Part shown: one piece after another, positions 15,710 to 24,458 of the stretch
Numbering within the stretch: the first letter of the stretch is position 1
How the letters are laid out: the number at the start of each line of letters is the position of its first letter
Source: Mangrovimicrobium sp033283325
Lineage (GTDB): Bacteria > Pseudomonadota > Gammaproteobacteria > Pseudomonadales > Halieaceae
Length of the DNA stretch: 64,000 nucleotides
Assembly: GCA_033283325.1 (NCBI GenBank)
Contig: JAWMQO010000006.1
Coordinates: forward strand, 1 to 64,000
Direction: 5' to 3'
Made by a program: the position numbers and the translations under genes
The notes under the pieces: model-generated
What the model was told of the DNA's origin: nothing
Seen by the model: the letters and a program-made list of their open reading frames with translations, nothing else
The model's database searches: none

Positions 15710-16849
15710 CTACTCGCTGGTAGGCGCCGGGTTCACCGCAACTGCGGCGCCGGACAGCAATTGTTGGTAGACGGCCAGCGTGGCCTCCACCTGGGCATCG
15801 AGGGTAAAACCCGGAGCGAGGCTGACCGGCGGCGGCTCGGCGAGGAATCGCCGGGCCGAATCCGTCAGTTGCTGCAGGTCATCCTTGGGCACGAGCCCTG
15901 CCGGCAGGCACGCGCGCAGTGATTCCGCCGGTCCGCCCTCGTCCCAGGCCAGCACCGGGCAGCCAATCGCCAGGGCCTCGATCACGGTACGCCCGAAAGG
16001 CTCCGCGTGGCGCGAGAGATTGCAGACAATGGCGGAAACCGCGTACAGCTCGGCCATGTCCGAACGATGGCCGAGGAAGGTCACATCGCGATCTATCCCC
16101 AGGGTATGGGCGCGCCGCTCCAGGTCCTGCCGGTAGTTTTCCTTGCCGGGATCGCCCTCGCCGACGATCACCCCGTGGCAGTGCACGCCGTCGGCGCGCA
16201 ACATGGCCATCAGCTGGAGGAACTCGAACTGGCCCTTCCAGCGGGTCAGGCGGCCGGGCATCAATAACAGGGGCTGGTCGCGCAGCTGCGGGTACTGGCC
16301 GAAGAAGGCCTCGCGCCACTGGGGATCGGGCTGGAAGCCCGTGGGAAATTGCGTGGTATCCACACCGCGGTGGATGCGGGTGATCCGCGCCGGGTCGATC
16401 TGCGGGTAGTTGTTCTCGATGTAATCGCGGACACAGTCGGAGATGGCGATAACGCCGTCGCCACAACCCATGATCGCGCTGTAGCGGCTGATGGAGTACA
16501 GCCCGTGGAAGGTGGACACCAGGGCCGGTCGCTGCGCCCGGGGCCGCCGCCCAAGCGCCAGCCAGACCATCCAGGCCGGAATCCGCGAGCGCAGGTGAAT
16601 GACATCCGGCGCCAACTCGTCGAGCAGGCGGCGCAGGCCGGGAACACGAAACAGCGAGGAGAGGGATTTGCGATGCACCGGGTAGTGAAAGTGCTGGCTG
16701 CCCTCTGCTTCCAGCTGGGCCACCATGCGCCCGCCGTTGGAGATCACCAGGGACTGGTGGCCACGGCGCACCAGCTCGCGGGCGAGATCCAAAGTGCCGC
16801 GCTCGACGCCGCCGCTCTCAAGGCCGGGCAGAACCTGCAAGACTCTCAT
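15710..16849 (-). CDS. Glycosyltransferase family 4
   Basis: 379 aa, GT-B fold. MRVLQVLPGLESGGVERGTL is the classical GT4 start, and the donor site includes LLLMPGRLTRWKGQFEFL and RHAEPFGRTVIEALAIGCPV with the two glutamates. The ATG at 16849 overlaps the stop of the ELM1-like gene (ATGA). The order of genes suggests a step in core oligosaccharide or O-unit assembly. Confidence 0.88.
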   Translation of the reverse strand: MRVLQVLPGLESGGVERGTLDLARELVRRGHQSLVISNGGRMVAQLEAEGSQHFHYPVHRKSLSSLFRVPGLRRLLDELAPDVIHLRSRIPAWMVWLALGRRPRAQRPALVSTFHGLYSISRYSAIMGCGDGVIAISDCVRDYIENNYPQIDPARITRIHRGVDTTQFPTGFQPDPQWREAFFGQYPQLRDQPLLLMPGRLTRWKGQFEFLQLMAMLRADGVHCHGVIVGEGDPGKENYRQDLERRAHTLGIDRDVTFLGHRSDMAELYAVSAIVCNLSRHAEPFGRTVIEALAIGCPVLAWDEGGPAESLRACLPAGLVPKDDLQQLTDSARRFLAEPPPVSLAPGFTLDAQVEATLAVYQQLLSGAAVAVNPAPTSE

Positions 16850-17736
16850 TCTCGGTGCTGTCCCGCCTCGTTCAGCCATCGTGAGAGGTATTGTGCCACA
16901 CGCGCCGCCTCTTCGAGAGGCGCGGAGCGTTCCGGCATCTGCCCCTGGCTTGCCAGCGCTTCCAAGCTGGTGACCCGGCCCTCGGCAACCAGGGCGTCCA
17001 GCCCCTCGCTGACCCGGGAACGGCGCTTGCGCGGCACTGCCAGCACCCCGACCCGGGCGCCGGCACTCAGGGCTTCGTAAACCATCGAGGCGCTATCCTC
17101 GCTGACCCAGATAACGCCACACTCCTGCATACGCTGGCGCAGCCAGTCCCGGTCGGTGTCCTCGAAGGGCGTGAACTCGAAGCGCTCATCCTGCATCGCC
17201 GAAAGGGCCTGAGCCGTCGCGGCGGGTGTGCGGCGGGACGTGCTGGCCTGCCAACTTACGTCGGGAAGGTTGGCGCGCAGCTGCGCAAGTTCCTCGAGGA
17301 TGGCACTTTCCGACCAGCCGTGATGCTTCGATGGCCCGCCGAGCAGCAGCAGGCCGCGCCCGGGGTCGGCGCCTGTCGCCGGCCGGATATCGTTCAGCAT
17401 GCCCCGGGTGAGCAGGACTCGCTGCGATGCTTTTACACCATCGTGTTCGGGAATGACGCAGAGATCGAACAGCCAGCGCGGCAGGCTGGGTTTCATCAGC
17501 ACCACCAGCGGCGCGCGGCTCGCGTATTTCAGGCGCAGCGCCGGCCAGTGGGTGCGGTGGCCGGCGGCCAGGATGAGTTCGGGGAGCGGCACCGGGCCGG
17601 GCAGCGCGGCGCTGCAGTCGAGCCAGCTCACTGCCACCGGCCGCACTTCGCCAAGGGCCTGGACCAGCCCGGCCAGTTGCGTCCTGTGACCAGGCTTGCC
17701 GTCGGTGACACAGCAGACTTGCAGGGGTTTTCCCAC
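16846..17736 (-). CDS. ELM1-like (DUF1022) protein
   Basis: 296 aa from a GTG at 17736, 5 nt after the sulfotransferase stop. VCCVTDGKPGHRTQLAGLVQ at the start, ILAAGHRTH, LLLGGPSKHHGW and WVSEDSASMVYEALSAGARVGVL are typical of the PF06258 family, named after plant ELM1 (mitochondrial fission). Bacterial members have a GT-B-like fold and are common in lipopolysaccharide loci, where they are thought to be glycosyltransferases. The biochemical role is not settled. Coupled to the downstream GT4. Confidence 0.75.
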   Translation of the reverse strand: MGKPLQVCCVTDGKPGHRTQLAGLVQALGEVRPVAVSWLDCSAALPGPVPLPELILAAGHRTHWPALRLKYASRAPLVVLMKPSLPRWLFDLCVIPEHDGVKASQRVLLTRGMLNDIRPATGADPGRGLLLLGGPSKHHGWSESAILEELAQLRANLPDVSWQASTSRRTPAATAQALSAMQDERFEFTPFEDTDRDWLRQRMQECGVIWVSEDSASMVYEALSAGARVGVLAVPRKRRSRVSEGLDALVAEGRVTSLEALASQGQMPERSAPLEEAARVAQYLSRWLNEAGQHRE

Positions 17737-17741
17737 GGGTA

Positions 17742-18338
17742 CTACTCGATCAGGCCCAGGCGCTGCCGCCACCAGTTCCAGCGGTACTTCTTGTAGCGCT
17801 TGTTCTTGACCGTGGCGTTGTGCGGCTTGCGCATTTCCTCGATCGCCGCTTCCAGGTCGCCCTCGGCGCCGATCAGCTCCCACATGCGGCGGAAATCGCG
17901 CTCCGCGTGCTCCAGGTGGAATTCCATCTTGCGGGTCTTGTCGCGCAGGAACAGGCGGATGTTCTCCGTGACGGTATCGCAGTAGTCGAGGGAGACCTCG
18001 TAGGCATCGGACTCCGGGTTCAGGCCGCGCAGGATGCCCTTGCGGTAGGCGAGGATAATACCGTGGGAATAACGCAGCACGTGGCTTTTCGCGACTTTCT
18101 CCGGCGCGCGCATCAGGTGGATGTAGATCGCGTTATCGCCGTACTTCCTGTCCAGCCGGCCCAGCAGCCAGCTGAGGCGGTTGTCCGCCTCGATGTGCTG
18201 GTCGGGAAAATCCAGGCGTTCCTCACCCAGGTGGCCGCTGCGCGATTCGTGGGCGCTGCTGTAATTGGTGATGTGGCGGCTCGCCTCGATGATCGAGGTC
18301 GAGCCGCAACGCCCGGTATTGAGGATAAATACGTTCAC
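17742..18338 (-). CDS. Sulfotransferase-like protein
   Basis: 198 aa. The N-terminal NTGRCGSTSI is a 5'-phosphosulfate-binding loop and LMRAPEKVAKSH resembles the 3'-phosphate loop of PAPS-dependent sulfotransferases. It is the first gene of the leftward glycan cluster, 21 nt after argG ends, which suggests sulfation of a surface glycan, plausible for a marine organism. The protein is shorter than most sulfotransferases (250-300 aa), so it may be a compact variant. Confidence 0.7.
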   Translation of the reverse strand: MNVFILNTGRCGSTSIIEASRHITNYSSAHESRSGHLGEERLDFPDQHIEADNRLSWLLGRLDRKYGDNAIYIHLMRAPEKVAKSHVLRYSHGIILAYRKGILRGLNPESDAYEVSLDYCDTVTENIRLFLRDKTRKMEFHLEHAERDFRRMWELIGAEGDLEAAIEEMRKPHNATVKNKRYKKYRWNWWRQRLGLIE

Positions 18339-18359
18339 CGCGCCTCTCCGCAGTTTGCG

Positions 18360-19580
18360 CTACAGCGGCGAACGCCCCTTGCCGGCGGCGATACGCATGC
18401 GCAGCGCGTTGAGCTTGATAAAGCCTTCCGCATCCTTCTGGTCATAGGCGCCCGCGTCGTCCTCGAAGGTGGCGATGCTCTCGTCGAAGAGGCTGTCTTC
18501 CGACTTGCGGCCCGCCACGATCACATTACCTTTATACAGCTTCAAACGCACCACGCCATTGACGACCTTCTGGGAATCGTCGATGGCCGCCTGCAGCATC
18601 TGCCGTTCGGGGCTCCACCAGTAACCGTTGTAGATCATCTGCGCGTAGCGCGGCATCAACTCGTCCTTGAGGTGGGCGACTTCGCGATCCAGGGTGATCG
18701 ATTCGATCGCCCGGTGGGCGCGCAGCATGATGGTGCCGCCGGGAGTTTCATAGCAGCCACGGGATTTCATGCCCACATAGCGGTTCTCGACGATGTCCAG
18801 CCGGCCGATGCCGTTGTCGCCACCGAGCTTGTTGAGGGTCGCCAGTACCGTGGCCGGGCTCATGCGCTCGCCGTCGATGGCGACGATATCACCCTGCTCG
18901 TAGGTCAGCTCGATGTAGGTCGGCACATCCGGCGCTGCCTCGGGGCTCACGCTCCAGCGCCACATGTCCTCCTCGGACTCCGCCCAGGGATCTTCCAGCA
19001 GGTCGCCTTCGTAGGAGATGTGCAGCAGGTTGGCGTCCATGGAGTAGGGCGACTTCTTCTGCGCCTTGGCGAAGTCCACCGGGATATCGCGCTCGCGACA
19101 GTAGTTCATCAGGGTCTCGCGGGAGGTCAGATCCCACTCCCGCCAGGGCGCGATCACCTTGATCCCGGGCTTCAGCGCATAGGCGCCGAGTTCGAAGCGC
19201 ACCTGGTCGTTACCCTTGCCGGTGGCCCCGTGGGATATGGCGTCCGCCCCGGTCTCGTTGGCGATCTCGATCAGGCGCTTGGCGATCAGCGGCCGCGCGA
19301 TGGAGGTGCCGAGCAGGTACTCGCCCTCGTAGATGGTGTTGGCGCGGAACATGGGAAAGACGAAATCGCGCACGAACTCTTCGCGCAGGTCATCGATGTA
19401 GATCTCTTTCACGCCCATGGCTTCGGCCTTGGCGCGGGCGGGCTCTACCTCTTCCCCCTGGCCGATGTCGGCGGTAAAGGTCACGACTTCGCAGTCGTAG
19501 GTATCCTGCAGCCAGCGCACGATGACCGAGGTATCCAGGCCGCCGGAATAGGCGAGCACGACCTTGTTCACGTCTGACAT
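18360..19580 (-). CDS. argG: Argininosuccinate synthase
   Basis: 406 aa, full length. Catalyses ATP-dependent condensation of citrulline and aspartate to argininosuccinate, the penultimate step of arginine synthesis. VVLAYSGGLDTSVI is the N-type ATP-pyrophosphatase loop, followed by the TGKGNDQVRFE segment that binds substrate. The ATG follows GGAGCGAATC. It lies upstream of the glycan cluster on the same strand with only a short gap, so read-through is possible. Confidence 0.97.
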   Translation of the reverse strand: MSDVNKVVLAYSGGLDTSVIVRWLQDTYDCEVVTFTADIGQGEEVEPARAKAEAMGVKEIYIDDLREEFVRDFVFPMFRANTIYEGEYLLGTSIARPLIAKRLIEIANETGADAISHGATGKGNDQVRFELGAYALKPGIKVIAPWREWDLTSRETLMNYCRERDIPVDFAKAQKKSPYSMDANLLHISYEGDLLEDPWAESEEDMWRWSVSPEAAPDVPTYIELTYEQGDIVAIDGERMSPATVLATLNKLGGDNGIGRLDIVENRYVGMKSRGCYETPGGTIMLRAHRAIESITLDREVAHLKDELMPRYAQMIYNGYWWSPERQMLQAAIDDSQKVVNGVVRLKLYKGNVIVAGRKSEDSLFDESIATFEDDAGAYDQKDAEGFIKLNALRMRIAAGKGRSPL

Positions 19581-19699
19581 GATTCGCTCCGTGGGTTTGC
19601 AACAAAAAGGGGGCGTATTCTACTGCACCCCGCGCAGGAATTCATCGCTGCTGTAGGCTGGGGATGCGTTGTACCTTGGGCGACTGGAGCAGGTTCCCG

Positions 19700-19813
19700 C
19701 ATGAGACGAGAAGGCCCCTGCTGGAACACGCCAAAAAGCGCACATCCATGTGCAGGCTCGGGCGGCGACGTCCTGTCGCCTTACGGTTCCAGCAGGGGCC
19801 TTCTCGTCTCATG
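19700..19813. repeat. Long foldback element 1 (28-bp perfect arms, two inner hairpins)
   Basis: Arms 19700-19727 and 19786-19813 are perfectly complementary over 28 bp. The 58-nt loop contains two further perfect hairpins: GCACAT-CC-ATGTGC (19740-19753) and GGCGAC-GTCCT-GTCGCC (19764-19780). The whole folds as a three-way junction. No T-tract, so not a simple terminator. Confidence 0.9.
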
Positions 19814-19944
19814 CTCGACTTTGCGCCACTAGAAACCGCATGCAGGTCTCCATCGCCAGAGAACCCCACCGTGTAACGCCTGAGCCAGAGATTGAACAGT
19901 TTTCTTTTCAAAGTGACGTATTCAGAGTTCGGGAAAGAGGAGGA

Positions 19945-20054
19945 CACAGCGCGTGACAGGGCTTTCCGAAAACGTACGAGGCCATGGACGGCCGAGGACG
20001 AGCTGCCATGGATGGCGCTTTTGCGGTTTTCGGAAAGCCCTGTCACGCGCTGTG
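19945..20054. repeat. Long foldback element 2 (29-bp perfect arms, two inner hairpins)
   Basis: Arms 19945-19973 and 20026-20054 are perfectly complementary over 29 bp. The 52-nt loop contains GGCC-ATGGAC-GGCC (19980-19993) and GCCAT-GG-ATGGC (20005-20016). The architecture is the same as element 1 although the arm sequence is different. Confidence 0.9.
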
Positions 20055-20160
20055 GCCGGGTTTAACACTCCAATGTCAACGCCCGAAACCAGGCCCCACC
20101 ACTGACCCGGCAGCAGAAATCCTGTAGCATTGCCCCCATCCCCTGCTGGACAAGACTCAA

Positions 20161-21198
20161 GTGGACCAACTCACCATTACCCGCCCCGACGACTGGCACG
20201 TCCACCTGCGCGACGGCGCCGCCCTGGGACTGACCTGCACCGACATGGCCCGCTATTTCGGCCGCGTCATCGTCATGCCCAACCTGACCCCGCCAGTGAC
20301 CACCGTCGCCGATGCCGCCGCCTACCGCGAGCGCATCATCGGGGCGATGGAAGGCCTGCCGCGGCAGTTCGAGCCGCTGATGACCCTGTACCTGACCGAT
20401 CAGACCGACGCTGCGGAGATCCAGCGGGCGGCGGAGAGCGAATTTGTCCATGCGGTGAAGCTTTACCCCGCCGGGGCCACCACCAACTCGGATGCCGGGG
20501 TGGCCAAACTGGATGCCCTCTACCCGACCCTCGAGGCGATGGAGAAGGCCGACCTGCCGCTGCTGATCCACGGCGAGGTCACCGACGGGGAAATTGATAT
20601 CTTCGACCGGGAGAAGGTCTTCATCGAGCGCCACCTGGCGCCGATCAGTGAGCGTTTCCCGGCCCTGCGGGTGGTTCTCGAGCACATTACGACCCGCGAC
20701 GCGGTGGAGTTCGTCAGCGCCAGCGGGCCCAATGTAGCTGCGACCATTACCCCCCACCACCTGATGTTCAACCGCAATGACATGCTGGTCGGCGGAATCC
20801 GGCCGCACTATTACTGCCTGCCGATTCTCAAGCGCAACACCCACCAGCAGGCGCTGGTCGAGGCGGCCACCTCGGGCAACCCGAAGTTTTTCCTCGGCAC
20901 CGATTCCGCCCCCCATGCGCGCCGGGCCAAGGAAACCAGCTGCGGCTGCGCCGGGGTCTACAGTGGCCACGCTGCCATCGAGTTCTACGCCGCGGTTTTT
21001 GCCAGGGAGAACGCGCTGGAGCGGCTGGAGAGCTTCGCCTCCCATTTCGGGGCGGATTTCTATCGCCTGCCGCGCAACAGCGACACGATCACCCTGCGCC
21101 GGGAGAGCTGGCCGGTGGCCGAGACCCTGCAGCTTGGTGAGGAAGCCCTGACGCCACTGGCCGCCGGGGAAGCACTTCCCTGGCAGGTCGCCGGCTGA
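20161..21198 (+). CDS. pyrC: Dihydroorotase (class II)
   Basis: 345 aa from a GTG, aligning with the E. coli-type PyrC start. Zinc amidohydrolase that closes carbamoyl-aspartate to dihydroorotate in pyrimidine synthesis. HVHLRDG (H13, H15) provides metal ligands, K100 in AVKLYPAGATTNSD is the expected carboxylated bridging lysine, and LLIHGEV and LEHITT hold the remaining histidines, with the catalytic Asp in LGTDSAPH. Followed 10 nt later by rnt. Confidence 0.97.
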   Translation: MDQLTITRPDDWHVHLRDGAALGLTCTDMARYFGRVIVMPNLTPPVTTVADAAAYRERIIGAMEGLPRQFEPLMTLYLTDQTDAAEIQRAAESEFVHAVKLYPAGATTNSDAGVAKLDALYPTLEAMEKADLPLLIHGEVTDGEIDIFDREKVFIERHLAPISERFPALRVVLEHITTRDAVEFVSASGPNVAATITPHHLMFNRNDMLVGGIRPHYYCLPILKRNTHQQALVEAATSGNPKFFLGTDSAPHARRAKETSCGCAGVYSGHAAIEFYAAVFARENALERLESFASHFGADFYRLPRNSDTITLRRESWPVAETLQLGEEALTPLAAGEALPWQVAG

Positions 21199-21208
21199 GC
21201 GCTGGCGT

Positions 21209-21844
21209 ATGGGTGATGAAAGCAACCAGCGAATCAGGGATCGGTTTCGCGGCTTCCTGCCGGTGGTCGTGGACCTGGAAACCGGCGGCTTCAATGCCGG
21301 TACCGACGCGATACTCGAGATAGCCGCCACCATCGTTCGCATGGACGAGGACGGCGTGCTCTCGGTGCATCGCACCCTGGACTTCCACGTCAAACCCTTC
21401 GAGGGCGCCAATATCGAGAAATCGGCGCTCGACTTCACCGGCATCGACCCCTGGCACCCCTTTCGCGAGGCCGTGGACGAGTCCGACGCGCTGGCCGAAC
21501 TGTTTCGCGCCGTGCGCAAGGAAATCCGCGAACAGGAATGTACCCGGGCGATCATGGTGGCCCACAATGCCCACTTCGACGCTGGCTTTGTCAACGCCGC
21601 GGTCGAGCGCTGCGAGATCAAGCGCAACCCCTTCCATCCTTTTACCTTTTTCGACACCGCGACCCTCTCCGGCCTGGCCTATGGCCAGACAGTACTGGCC
21701 AAGGCCTGTGCGGAAGCGGGTGTGGATTTCGATAACAGCGAGGCCCACAGCGCCGCCTACGACGCCGAGCGCACCGCGGAACTGTTCTGTGAAATCGTCA
21801 ATCGCTGGAAGGAGTCCGGCGGCTGGATGCCGGATTTCAAGTGA
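21209..21844 (+). CDS. rnt: Ribonuclease T
   Basis: 211 aa DEDD-family 3'-5' exoribonuclease that trims tRNA and other stable RNA 3' ends. Exo I VVDLETGGFNAGTDAILEIA, Exo II HNAHFDAGFVNAAV and Exo III HSAAYDAERTAELF carry the acidic residues and the catalytic His. The pyrC-rnt pair is common in Pseudomonadales and the 10-nt gap suggests one transcript. Confidence 0.96.
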   Translation: MGDESNQRIRDRFRGFLPVVVDLETGGFNAGTDAILEIAATIVRMDEDGVLSVHRTLDFHVKPFEGANIEKSALDFTGIDPWHPFREAVDESDALAELFRAVRKEIREQECTRAIMVAHNAHFDAGFVNAAVERCEIKRNPFHPFTFFDTATLSGLAYGQTVLAKACAEAGVDFDNSEAHSAAYDAERTAELFCEIVNRWKESGGWMPDFK

Positions 21845-21854
21845 GATGAAAAAC

Positions 21855-21872
21855 CGGCGCCCGCGGGCGCCG
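21855..21872 (-). terminator. Rho-independent terminator of the TonB-like gene
   Basis: An 18-bp GC-only palindrome (CGGCGCCCGCGGGCGCCG) in the gap between two convergent genes; on the minus strand it is followed by GTTTTTC. It may also slow rnt transcription from the other side. Confidence 0.7.
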
Positions 21873-21911
21873 ATGAGGTAAGCAGAATTCCCGTTCGCTC
21901 CCGGGCGTCAC

Positions 21912-23183
21912 TCAGTTGAGCATGAACTTGACGGGAATCATCATGAAGTAGCTGTTGCTGCCGTTGTCCGCGAGGAATTCGGCCTTCGCCACGGGGGTCA
22001 GTTCGGGGAAGGGCGCGGCGCGCTTGACGGCCTCGAGGGCCTCCTCGTCCAAGATATCCCGTCCGGAAGAGGCTTCCAGTGAGATCTTGCGGATATCGCC
22101 CTTGGCACCCACCTCCGCGAGCACTTCGACCTGGCCTTCCCACTCGCGCTTGACGGCGCGCTTGGGATAGCGCACCGACCTGAACACCTTGATCATCACA
22201 CTGGCGATATAGTCGTTGAGCTGCTGCTGGTACTCCCGGTCATCCAGGGTGTCGAGCCAGGCCTGCTCCGGGTCGGGTTCGGCGGCGGCCACCTCCAGCG
22301 CTTCGGCCGGTTCCTCGACTGCCTCCTCGACTACCCCCCCGGAAATCACCGCTGCCACTATCGCTGCGGCGTCTTCTTCCGGCGCAGGCTCATCCGGGCT
22401 TGCCACGTTCTCTGGTTCGGGCTCGGGGGCGGGAGCTTCCACCTGCGCGACCTGTTCGGGCTCGGGCTCCGGCTCAGGTTTGGGTTCCACGACTTTCGGC
22501 GCAGGGACCGGCTTGGGCGCCGGTGTGGGTGCGGGCTTGGGCGCGGGAGCGACAGCCTTGGTGGCTGCAGCTGCACCGCCCCAGCTGGCGACCAGTTCCT
22601 TGCGCTCATCCAGTGGAATCAGTGCCTCGTAACGCTGCATGACATCGCCATCCAGCTTGCCCGCAAGCAGGCTGTCGCGCATCAGGGCGGAAGCCGAATC
22701 GCCAATCCAGCCGTTCAGCAAATATTCGAAGACCGAACTGCCGGGCAGGGAAAGCAATTCGACATCATTCAGCCGGAATACCGTGTCGCCCCCTTCCGAG
22801 AGCGCGACCTGGAACTGGTCGCCGTTACGCAAAGCGCCACCCAGTCGCTGCTTGAGCTGGGCGAGGCCATCGACGACTTCCGTCGGCGCGCGCTTGCCCG
22901 AACCGACTTCCGCCTGCAGCAGGATTGTGCCCGACAGGCCGCGGTCGCTGATGCGCCGCGTGGCGATGCGGTATTCCATCGCAGCAGGGGCGGAGACTTC
23001 AGCCAAGCTGCCCGGCGCCGAACCGCTGGAGGTCAGCAGTCCGGCAATGTAGATGTCCCTGGCGGTATCGGTATAAACGGCGAGACCCGCCACCTGGAGA
23101 TTCGCTGCACTGAGTGTCGTGCTGAAAATCAGCAGCAATAACGCGACGACGCTTCGAGTTCGGCCCTTCGAGTGCAAGTACAT
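21912..23183 (-). CDS. Exported chalcone-isomerase-like/TonB C-terminal fusion protein
   Basis: 423 aa. Residues 1-26 form a signal peptide (VVALLLLIFSTTLSA). About 28-175 resemble the bacterial chalcone-isomerase-like domain (GLAVYTDTARDIYIAGLL and SSVFEYLLNGWIGDSA). A Pro/Glu/Ala-rich linker of about 120 residues follows, then a TonB C-terminal-like domain (about 325-423, VRYPKRAVKREWEGQVEVLA). There is no N-terminal TonB membrane anchor, so the protein is probably periplasmic and not a standard energy transducer. The ATG at 23183 is chosen because the signal peptide begins there; the frame extends further upstream without similarity. Function unknown. Confidence 0.7.
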   Translation of the reverse strand: MYLHSKGRTRSVVALLLLIFSTTLSAANLQVAGLAVYTDTARDIYIAGLLTSSGSAPGSLAEVSAPAAMEYRIATRRISDRGLSGTILLQAEVGSGKRAPTEVVDGLAQLKQRLGGALRNGDQFQVALSEGGDTVFRLNDVELLSLPGSSVFEYLLNGWIGDSASALMRDSLLAGKLDGDVMQRYEALIPLDERKELVASWGGAAAATKAVAPAPKPAPTPAPKPVPAPKVVEPKPEPEPEPEQVAQVEAPAPEPEPENVASPDEPAPEEDAAAIVAAVISGGVVEEAVEEPAEALEVAAAEPDPEQAWLDTLDDREYQQQLNDYIASVMIKVFRSVRYPKRAVKREWEGQVEVLAEVGAKGDIRKISLEASSGRDILDEEALEAVKRAAPFPELTPVAKAEFLADNGSNSYFMMIPVKFMLN

Positions 23184-23499
23184 GGTTTGCCCCGTTTTAT
23201 TGTTTGTAAGTGATCGCCCACAGAGCGTGCTACAGCGGGGGACTCGCCTCAAGCGGAAGTCTCCCAAAATGCCAATCAATTCGCGTTTTTTTACACGGAT
23301 GCAAATATGTTGCAGTTGCCGCCAGCGATTCTTTGCACTGGGCCGCAGGTATTTTGCAATCTGCGGAACCTGATCACAAAAACAGCAACTGACAGTTTTC
23401 AAGTTTCCCAAGGCTGCTAATACTCTGATCGTGTCATGACGCGTTTGAACCCGCGAATGGCCAGATACCTATCGCGGGACAACAGGAGAGATAAGAGCT
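23184..23499. other. Intergenic region before the chemosensory cluster
   Basis: About 316 bp, divergent between the TonB-like gene and the pilG-like gene. No gene, clear hairpin or recognisable operator seen. It should contain promoters for both directions. Confidence 0.6.
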
Positions 23500-23904
23500 A
23501 TGCCCCAAGAACAGAACAGCGCCAAACGCCGCGTGCTGCTTGTCGACGACGACAAGATCATCCGGCTGAAGGCCTCCAAAATGCTGGAGCAGTGCGGCTG
23601 CGAAGTCGCCACTGCTGAAAATGGCTGGGATGCGGTGACCAAACTCGAAGACGTCAAACCCGACCTCATCCTGCTCGACATCACCATGGAACCCCTCGAC
23701 GGCTTCAAGACCTTGACCCTGATCCGGGCCAGCCGCGGCGAGTACGCGGAAGTCCCCGTGGTCATGCTCAGCTCCCACGACGACGTCTTCACCATGGGCA
23801 AGTCCAAGGATCGCGGTTGCTCCGCCTACCTTGAGAAGCCCCTGGACATGGGTGCGCTGAAACAGGTGCTGCAGGAATTCCTCTCTATCCGGGTGGCAGT
23901 CTGA
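23500..23904 (+). CDS. pilG: CheY-like response regulator (PilG/PilH type)
   Basis: 134-aa single REC domain. VLLVDDDKI carries the acidic pocket, D61 in LILLDITMEPLDG is the phosphoacceptor, VVMLSSHDD the Thr/Ser position and EKPLD the conserved Lys. As the first gene of a pilI-pilJ-chpA-chpC cluster it should be the output regulator of twitching-motility chemosensing. Its length and VVMLSS motif look more like PilG than PilH, but I cannot separate the two securely. The stop overlaps the pilI start by one base (TGATG). Confidence 0.8.
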   Translation: MPQEQNSAKRRVLLVDDDKIIRLKASKMLEQCGCEVATAENGWDAVTKLEDVKPDLILLDITMEPLDGFKTLTLIRASRGEYAEVPVVMLSSHDDVFTMGKSKDRGCSAYLEKPLDMGALKQVLQEFLSIRVAV

Positions 23905-24443
23905 TGAGTAACGACGCTTTCCAATGCCTGGTGGAAATGGCGCAGCTGGTCGGTGAAGAAGCCGCCGCTGTCCCCGCCGCGCAACAAAAAATCATGGACT
24001 GGCACGGTGCGGCCGTCAGCATCCTCGGCACGCGCTGTGTGATCAGCGCCGACGAGACCCGCCGCATCGTCGACGTCCCCGAAACCATCCCGGTCCCCGG
24101 CGTCAAGCCCTGGGTACGGGGGATCGCCAATATCGGTGGCCGCGTGGTGGCCATTTCCGACCTCTCCGCCTATCTCTCCGGAGGCACCAGGAAATCATCG
24201 GGCCGGCAGGCACTCATCATCAACGGGCGCGGCATCCATACCGGCCTGTTGATCGACGAAAGTTTCGGCGGTGTACGACTGTCCACCGAGGAACTTCGCA
24301 GCAACAAGAAAGTGGCAGATGAACTCAAGGCGTTCGTGAGTGGAGTGTTCGCCTCGGAGGATGGGGATTACGCCCTGTTCGATACCAACCGACTTCTAAC
24401 AGACGCAGACTTTACCCAGGCCGGCGTCATCTCATACAGCTAG
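23904..24443 (+). CDS. pilI: CheW-like adaptor PilI
   Basis: 179 aa with a CheW fold from about 40 to 170: PGVKPWVRGIANIGGRVVAI and GLLIDESFGGVRL are typical of PilI. It should link the receptor PilJ with the kinase ChpA at the cell pole. It is joined to the preceding regulator by a TGATG overlap and followed 15 nt later by pilJ. Confidence 0.88.
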   Translation: MSNDAFQCLVEMAQLVGEEAAAVPAAQQKIMDWHGAAVSILGTRCVISADETRRIVDVPETIPVPGVKPWVRGIANIGGRVVAISDLSAYLSGGTRKSSGRQALIINGRGIHTGLLIDESFGGVRLSTEELRSNKKVADELKAFVSGVFASEDGDYALFDTNRLLTDADFTQAGVISYS

Positions 24444-24458
24444 GGCAGGAGAAGAACA

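Larger units (their letters stand above)
19581..20160. other. argG-pyrC divergent intergenic region
   Basis: About 580 bp with no credible gene. It holds two long foldback elements (19700-19813 and 19945-20054) described separately and must contain the promoters of argG (leftward) and pyrC (rightward). Confidence 0.7.

Noticed and set aside
19700..19813. Foldback element 1 as a tRNA-like cloverleaf or attC site
   Set aside because: No tRNA consensus bases or CCA end; ends lack the GTT/AAC core needed for attC; the 28-bp perfect stem is too long for either.
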